DNA of 11,401 nucleotides from DATKDF01 sp035512795 (GTDB lineage Bacteria; Acidobacteriota; Vicinamibacteria; Vicinamibacterales; SCN-69-37). Of the stretch, positions 7,158 to 11,401 are shown in pieces. Every line of letters begins with the position of its first letter. Within the stretch, counting starts at the first letter, position 1. The stretch is from assembly GCA_035512795.1 (NCBI GenBank), contig DATKDF010000019.1:1-11401 (forward strand). Direction: 5' to 3'. The position numbers and the translations under genes were made by a program. The notes beneath the pieces were generated by a model. It made no database searches and was not told the origin of the DNA. It was given only the letters and a program-made list of their open reading frames with translations.

Positions 7158-8849
7158 GTGCGGGGACGAGCCCGGACGACAGTACTCGCGCTGGCGGCGC
7201 TGGCCGTGGCCGGCGCCGTGTGGGTGTGGCTCACGCTGCCACCGGCGTCGATACCGCAGCCGGCCGCCGTGCCGGCCACGCACCTGCTGGGCGCCTATCA
7301 CGTTCACACCATCCGGTCGGACGGCTCGGGTACGGTCGACGAAGTCGCCGCCGCCGCTTCGCGCGCCGGCCTGGACTTCGTCGTGCTCACCGATCACGGC
7401 GACGGCACGCGCCCGCCCCTGCCACCAGCGCGCCGGTCCGGTGTGCTGATCCTCGATGCCGTTGAACTCTCCACGCGCGATGGCCACCTCGTCGCGCTCG
7501 GCCTCGATGGGCCCGCGCCGTATCCGCTCGGGGGCGCTGCACGGGATGTGATGGAAGACATCCACCGGATGGGCGGACTGGCATTTGTCGCGCACCCAGA
7601 CTCGCCGAAAGCGGAACTGCGGTGGCGTGGACCGGCCGCCTCGTCCGACGGATTCGAGTGGTTGAACGTCGATTCGGAGTGGCGTAACGAGTCGCCGGGG
7701 CGGCTGGCTGCCACACTCGTACGGGCTCTGGTGCGTCCACCGGAGGCCGTCGCATCGCTCTTCGACGGTCGTGAGCGGCCATGGTCAACCGGGCGGAGAG
7801 CGCAGGTCGGCATCGCTGCGCTCGATGCGCATGGCGCCGGCAGCCGGGAGGAGAACGGGCAGCCGGGCGGCTGGCTGGGCGCGATGTCGCCGGTTCCGGG
7901 TTACGAAAGCCTGTTCAGGACGCTGGCACAGGTCGCCGTGCTGTCCGGGCCGCCGCGCGGGAACGCTGCCGAGGATGCGGATGCGATTCGGAACGCGCTC
8001 GGCCGCGGGCAGAGCTACACGGTCATTCGAGCGTTTGCCGACCCGGGCGTGCTCATCATGACGGCCGTCGAGGACGGCCGGCCGATCTCGATGGGGGAGT
8101 CGCTCGCCGGCGGTGCGATCGCGTTCGAAGCCGAACTCGCGGGGGTGCCCGACGCGCGTGTGACGCTCTTCGACCGGGGGCGCCGGCTGGCCGATGGCAT
8201 CGGCCGTGTCACCTGGGAGGGCCAGCCGGACGATGAGGCGGTCCTGTGGGTCGAGGGTCGGATCGGCGGCCACGACTTTCCCTGGATTGTGTCGAACCCG
8301 ATCTTCGGGCGGGCCATTCGGCGCGGACCGCCCGCACGGGACGCGCCAGTCGCCGCCGGAGTGGCCGACGCGCTTGCCCCGGATGACCAGTGGCTCGCCG
8401 AGCACGATCCGTCATCGCAGAGTTCGCATGTCGGCGGGGGAGCGGAGCTTCAGTGGAGGTTCACGCTCGGTCGGGAGACGTCGGCGAGTCCGTATGTCGC
8501 GCTCGTCCGGGCGATTCCCCATGGCCGCGGGTACCGCGACGTGTCCTTCCGGATGCAGGGCGACCGGCCGATGCGCGTGTTCGTGCAGGTGCGGCTTCCG
8601 GGCACGGGCGACGGGCAGCGGTGGGGCCGGTCGGTGTTCGTCGACCAGACGCTGCGTCAGTACGTGCTGAGGCTCGAGGACTTCGAACCGATCGGCCAGA
8701 CGACGTCCCTGCGGCCGGTGGTGGTCGAGATCAGGTCCCTGCTTTTCGTCGTCGATACCGTCAATACGCTGCCCGGCTCCTCGGGCGCGGTCACCCTGGT
8801 CGACGTGGCCCTCGGGCATGGAGACGGGGAGGCTTCGGGCGGCCGCTAG
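7158..8849 (+). CDS. Membrane-anchored PHP-domain metallohydrolase with C-terminal beta-sandwich-like domain
   Basis: The 563-residue protein starts with a basic MRGRAR and one hydrophobic segment (7-30), a signal anchor or uncleaved signal peptide, so the enzyme should face the periplasm. The PHP metal site looks intact: HVH at 48-50, D55, DH at 79-80, E103 in AVELSTRDGH, H146 in AHPDSP, and DAH at 223-225. Such sites bind two or three metals and hydrolyse phosphoesters or related bonds; secreted relatives include the CehA/McbA-type metallohydrolases, the nearest named group I can suggest. Residues about 300-375 look like a beta-rich insert. Residues about 410-560 alternate short strands (LQWRFTL, YRDVSFRMQG, RVFVQVRL, YVLRLEDFEPI), like a galactose-binding/CBM-type sandwich. 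Start: GTG, 17 bases after metK, no convincing Shine-Dalgarno. The substrate is unknown. Confidence 0.85.
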   Translation: MRGRARTTVLALAALAVAGAVWVWLTLPPASIPQPAAVPATHLLGAYHVHTIRSDGSGTVDEVAAAASRAGLDFVVLTDHGDGTRPPLPPARRSGVLILDAVELSTRDGHLVALGLDGPAPYPLGGAARDVMEDIHRMGGLAFVAHPDSPKAELRWRGPAASSDGFEWLNVDSEWRNESPGRLAATLVRALVRPPEAVASLFDGRERPWSTGRRAQVGIAALDAHGAGSREENGQPGGWLGAMSPVPGYESLFRTLAQVAVLSGPPRGNAAEDADAIRNALGRGQSYTVIRAFADPGVLIMTAVEDGRPISMGESLAGGAIAFEAELAGVPDARVTLFDRGRRLADGIGRVTWEGQPDDEAVLWVEGRIGGHDFPWIVSNPIFGRAIRRGPPARDAPVAAGVADALAPDDQWLAEHDPSSQSSHVGGGAELQWRFTLGRETSASPYVALVRAIPHGRGYRDVSFRMQGDRPMRVFVQVRLPGTGDGQRWGRSVFVDQTLRQYVLRLEDFEPIGQTTSLRPVVVEIRSLLFVVDTVNTLPGSSGAVTLVDVALGHGDGEASGGR

Positions 8850-8858
8850 GCCGGCGCC

Positions 8859-11180
8859 TCACGTCCGGATGGTCAGCGTCAGGTAGCCGGCCGCAGCGAG
8901 GAACAGGATGTTGGCGGCCCAGGCGGCCATCGCGGGCGGCAGCATGCTGGCGGATCCGGCCGCGGTGAAAACAGTCGTCAGGAGGTGGTAGGTCAGGGCC
9001 AGCCCGATGACGAGACCGATCCCGTAGAGGGCGCCGTGCCGCCCGGTGGTCAGGCCGAACGGCACCGCCAGCAGGGTCATCACGATCGTGACGAGCGGGA
9101 AAGCCAGCTTCTTGTGGAGCTCGACCTCCTGCCTGGCAACGTCGTAACCGCCGGCCCTCAGTTCGTTCACGTGGCGCCGCTGCTCGGCGAAGGTGAGTCG
9201 CGAGGCGTCGATCTGCGCCCGCTCGAAGTCCTCGATGGGCGCGAGAGGCAACTGCCGGCCGCTGTAGTCACGCCGCACCGGCGCCGCCGCGGTGCCGAAC
9301 TGCTGCATCCAGGCTTCGCCGCCGGTCCAGACACCATCGTGGTACACCGCATCCCGCACGAACGTGTGCGACTCGAGCCGGTACGGGCGATCGGCGGTGT
9401 CGTAGATCGAGGCGGCATGCACACTGCGGCGGCCCGGATCGAAGAACGCGAAGTAGTAGATCCGGCCGTCTTCGCCGGCCAGCCAGTTCCGGTTGGCCAC
9501 CGTCAGGGTGCGGGGCGTCCGTTCGCGCATGACGTCGTTCAGTTCGTCGGCACGTCGGTTCGCGTATGCCAGCACACGGTCCTCGAGCAGGAACAGGCCG
9601 CCGCTCCAGACCGCAGCACAGACGAAGAGGGGCAGGGCGACCCGGTAGATGCTGATGCCGCAAGCCCGCATGACCGTCAGTTCGCTGGTCCTCGTGAGGG
9701 CGCCGATCGTGCCGAGCACCGCCACGAGCGTCGCCACGGGCACGAGGTACGCCACAAACTGGGGCGTGGAATAGAGCAGGAACGCGAAGAGCGTGCGCCA
9801 GGTCGCCACGCCCTTGAAGAGCTTGTCTGCCAGATCAATGAACTGGCCGATGTAGTACAGGCCGAGCAGCGCGACAAACGACAGGGCGAGCAGTCCGAGG
9901 TACCGCCTGGCCACGTAGACGTCGAGCAGGCGCGGTCGCGGCAGCGTCAGCGTCGGGAACCGGATGACGACGACGGGCCGGGGCCGGGCTGCCGGGGTGT
10001 CAGCCGAATCGCGCCGAGCGCCTGGGCGGCTGAGCCAGCTGGGGAGGCCGACGGCGATAGTGGGCCGCCTGACCCGTGAGCGCCACCAGACCAGGACGAC
10101 CGCCGCGACGGCCAGGGCGATGTTCGGAATCCACCGCGCCCACTCGGCCGGGATGCGCCCGCCCTTGGTGAGGTCTTCAGCCTGGGCGAGCAGGATCCAG
10201 TAGACGAAGATGGCAGCCAGGCCCTGCGTGAATCCCCCAAGCTTGCCCTCGCGCCGGGTGTGCAATCCGAGCGGTACGGCCAGCACCGCGAACACGAGGC
10301 ACGCGACCGGGAACGAGAACATCTGATGGATCCGCATGATCTCGTTGTGGGGGGAGTTCCCGCTGGCCACGCGTTCGGCGGCCAGGGCCTGAAGACCCGC
10401 CATGTCGAGTTCTGCGGCGCCCTTGGTCAGGCCAAGGCTGCCGTCGCCGTAGACGGCCACCGGATCGATGGGCAGGCGGAGGAGTTCGTCCTCGGTGCGA
10501 TCGTAGCCAAGCCCGTCTGAGGCCGGCTGGTACCGAGCCGCCCGCTCGAGCCAGAGATTCACCACACGCTCGTCGTGCCGGAGCTCGAGCCGTCCGCCCT
10601 CGGCCAGCGTCAGGGCCGGCCGGTCGGGCCGGGTCGTGTCGGCGACGAGGACGCCCGCCCAGCCGCCGCCGGGAGCGTCGCCACGGACGAAGACGACCTT
10701 GCCCGGAAAGCCCTCGTAGAACACGCCGGCCTTGATGTCACTTTCGCCCTGCTGGGCGAGAAGGCGCCAGGTGGTCTCCCGGAAGGCCTGGTTGGAGTCT
10801 GGAATCAGGCGCATCATCACGAACATGTTGATGAGGCCAAGCGGGACCGCCAGAACCAGGAGCGGGACGAGCAGCCGGCGCGGACTGACGCCGCAGGCCA
10901 GGAGCGCAACGCCTTCGCGGTCGGCCGACATCCGCCCGAGGCCCATGAGCGCTCCAGTCAGGAGCGCCATGGGGATGCTGAGCCCCAGGGCCTGTGGCAA
11001 CAGGGTGACCATGATGAAGGCCACGGTGTCGAGGGGCACGCTCTTGGCGAGGAGCTTCTCGGCCTCCTTGAGGGCCGGCTGGATGGCCAGGACGAACGTG
11101 AAGACGGCCAGGGCCAGCGCGAACGCCGGCAGGACCTGACGCAGAACGTATCGGTCGAGGGTCGAGAGCCCCGGGACCAT
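8859..11180 (-). CDS. LptF-LptG fusion, lipopolysaccharide export permease
   Basis: One 773-residue chain contains two full YjgP/YjgQ permease halves, normally two genes of about 360 residues each. The N-terminal half (about 8-368) is LptF-like: LDRYVLRQVLPAF, membrane segments near 18-33, 52-78, 100-122, a periplasmic beta domain at about 150-250, and helices at 288-303, 318-333 and 350-366. The C-terminal half (about 416-771) is LptG-like: VYVARRYLGLLALSFVALLG, TRTSELTVMRACGIS, a beta domain at about 555-655, and final helices from 692. With LptB and LptC they extract LPS from the inner membrane. E89 (MSADREGVALLACG) and E500 (RTSELTVMRACG) are the conserved coupling-helix glutamates expected to contact LptB. 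The halves are joined by a proline/arginine-rich linker (367-415), on the cytoplasmic side if each half has six segments. ATG at 11180; weak AAGG ten bases before it. No stop or frameshift appears at the join. Confidence 0.94.
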   Translation of the reverse strand: MVPGLSTLDRYVLRQVLPAFALALAVFTFVLAIQPALKEAEKLLAKSVPLDTVAFIMVTLLPQALGLSIPMALLTGALMGLGRMSADREGVALLACGVSPRRLLVPLLVLAVPLGLINMFVMMRLIPDSNQAFRETTWRLLAQQGESDIKAGVFYEGFPGKVVFVRGDAPGGGWAGVLVADTTRPDRPALTLAEGGRLELRHDERVVNLWLERAARYQPASDGLGYDRTEDELLRLPIDPVAVYGDGSLGLTKGAAELDMAGLQALAAERVASGNSPHNEIMRIHQMFSFPVACLVFAVLAVPLGLHTRREGKLGGFTQGLAAIFVYWILLAQAEDLTKGGRIPAEWARWIPNIALAVAAVVLVWWRSRVRRPTIAVGLPSWLSRPGARRDSADTPAARPRPVVVIRFPTLTLPRPRLLDVYVARRYLGLLALSFVALLGLYYIGQFIDLADKLFKGVATWRTLFAFLLYSTPQFVAYLVPVATLVAVLGTIGALTRTSELTVMRACGISIYRVALPLFVCAAVWSGGLFLLEDRVLAYANRRADELNDVMRERTPRTLTVANRNWLAGEDGRIYYFAFFDPGRRSVHAASIYDTADRPYRLESHTFVRDAVYHDGVWTGGEAWMQQFGTAAAPVRRDYSGRQLPLAPIEDFERAQIDASRLTFAEQRRHVNELRAGGYDVARQEVELHKKLAFPLVTIVMTLLAVPFGLTTGRHGALYGIGLVIGLALTYHLLTTVFTAAGSASMLPPAMAAWAANILFLAAAGYLTLTIRT

Positions 11181-11401
11181 GCGAACACGACCTTAGCACG
11201 GCCCCGAATCCGGGTCGATTGGGGCGTGAGCAATGGGCGTTACTGGGCGCACAATTCGTCCACAGGGCCCCTTTACTGGCCGTATCTACAAGGTCCAATA
11301 ATAGTAGTTATGTTGACTTGAGGGTCCAGATTCGGCCCGGCGATTCATCGTCAGGGCCAACCATGGGCCATTGGTAACGAGGCTCCCTGGTGCGCCTGTC
11401 C
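11181..11401. other. Gene-free upstream region of lptFG with AT-rich patch
   Basis: No confident gene lies in these 221 bases. A patch at about 11285-11320 is markedly richer in A+T than the rest of the window. It holds AATAAT (11297-11302, plus strand) and, on the minus strand, TATTAT (11303-11298), each five of six matches to a -10 box. GGTCCA occurs twice in the same direction (11292-11297 and 11323-11328), 31 bases apart, about three helical turns. GGCCC (11334-11338) and GGGCC (11354-11358) can form a hairpin enclosing CGA-TTCA-TCG. These features fit promoters and an operator for lptFG and possibly a divergent gene to the right. Confidence 0.4.
11298..11328 (-). promoter_or_regulatory. 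Possible lptFG promoter
   Basis: On the minus strand TGGACC (11328-11323) and TATTAT (11303-11298) are 19 bases apart. The -10 is good, the -35 matches at four of six and the spacer is long. Transcription would start near 11291, giving a leader of about 110 bases before the lptFG ATG. Confidence 0.28.

Noticed and set aside
8839..8858. GC-rich dyad at the PHP/lptFG convergence as a bidirectional terminator
   Set aside because: Only a GGCC/GGCC stem with one extra pair forms cleanly, and there is no T run on either side.
8985..10079. 364-codon plus-strand open frame, and a similar one at 10575-11321
   Set aside because: Both are antisense to lptFG; hydrophilic low-diversity sequence typical of the reverse strand of membrane-protein genes.
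11221..11249. Three spaced GGGCG copies as an iteron-like array
   Set aside because: Spacing is irregular (13 and 10 bases) and the motif is too short and common in GC-rich DNA.

Overview
This GC-rich window (about two-thirds G+C by eye) carries seven complete protein-coding genes and no RNA genes, insertion sequences or CRISPR arrays that I can see. LptF/LptG permease domains point to a Gram-negative with lipopolysaccharide. The gene content, the single-chain LptF-LptG fusion and the base composition fit an Acidobacteriota-type genome (for example Vicinamibacteria), but that placement is inference, not something the sequence proves.

Layout. The left third (31-4892) is a leftward set of four genes read in the order murQ (MurNAc-6-phosphate etherase), a secreted GHL10/DigH-like glycoside hydrolase, a sodium:solute symporter and a beta-lactamase-fold serine hydrolase of the AmiE/YbbE type. 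The last three are packed with a 5-base gap and an 8-base overlap. A 104-base spacer with hairpin potential separates murQ from the second gene. Rightward from 4986 lie xerD-type recombinase, metK (S-adenosylmethionine synthetase, with its own promoter-like sequence and a hairpin touching its ribosome binding site), and a membrane-anchored PHP-domain metallohydrolase. A leftward 773-residue LptF-LptG fusion (8859-11180) converges on the PHP gene with only 9 bases between stop codons. The last 221 bases hold no confident gene but contain an AT-rich patch with promoter-like and repeated elements.

How the genes work together. The leftward group reads as a peptidoglycan (MurNAc) salvage operon: periplasmic cleavage of glycan strands (GHL10), uptake through the inner membrane (symporter), removal of a peptide or other acyl group (serine hydrolase) and conversion of MurNAc-6-phosphate to GlcNAc-6-phosphate (MurQ). 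A sugar kinase would be needed and is not in the window. XerD, MetK and LptFG are housekeeping functions: chromosome dimer resolution, methyl-donor synthesis and LPS export. The PHP protein has no assigned substrate.

Nothing here is a clear, wholly new system. The points most worth a second look are the composition of the salvage operon, the LptF-LptG fusion, the metK leader hairpin, the exported PHP protein and the AT-rich region at the right end.
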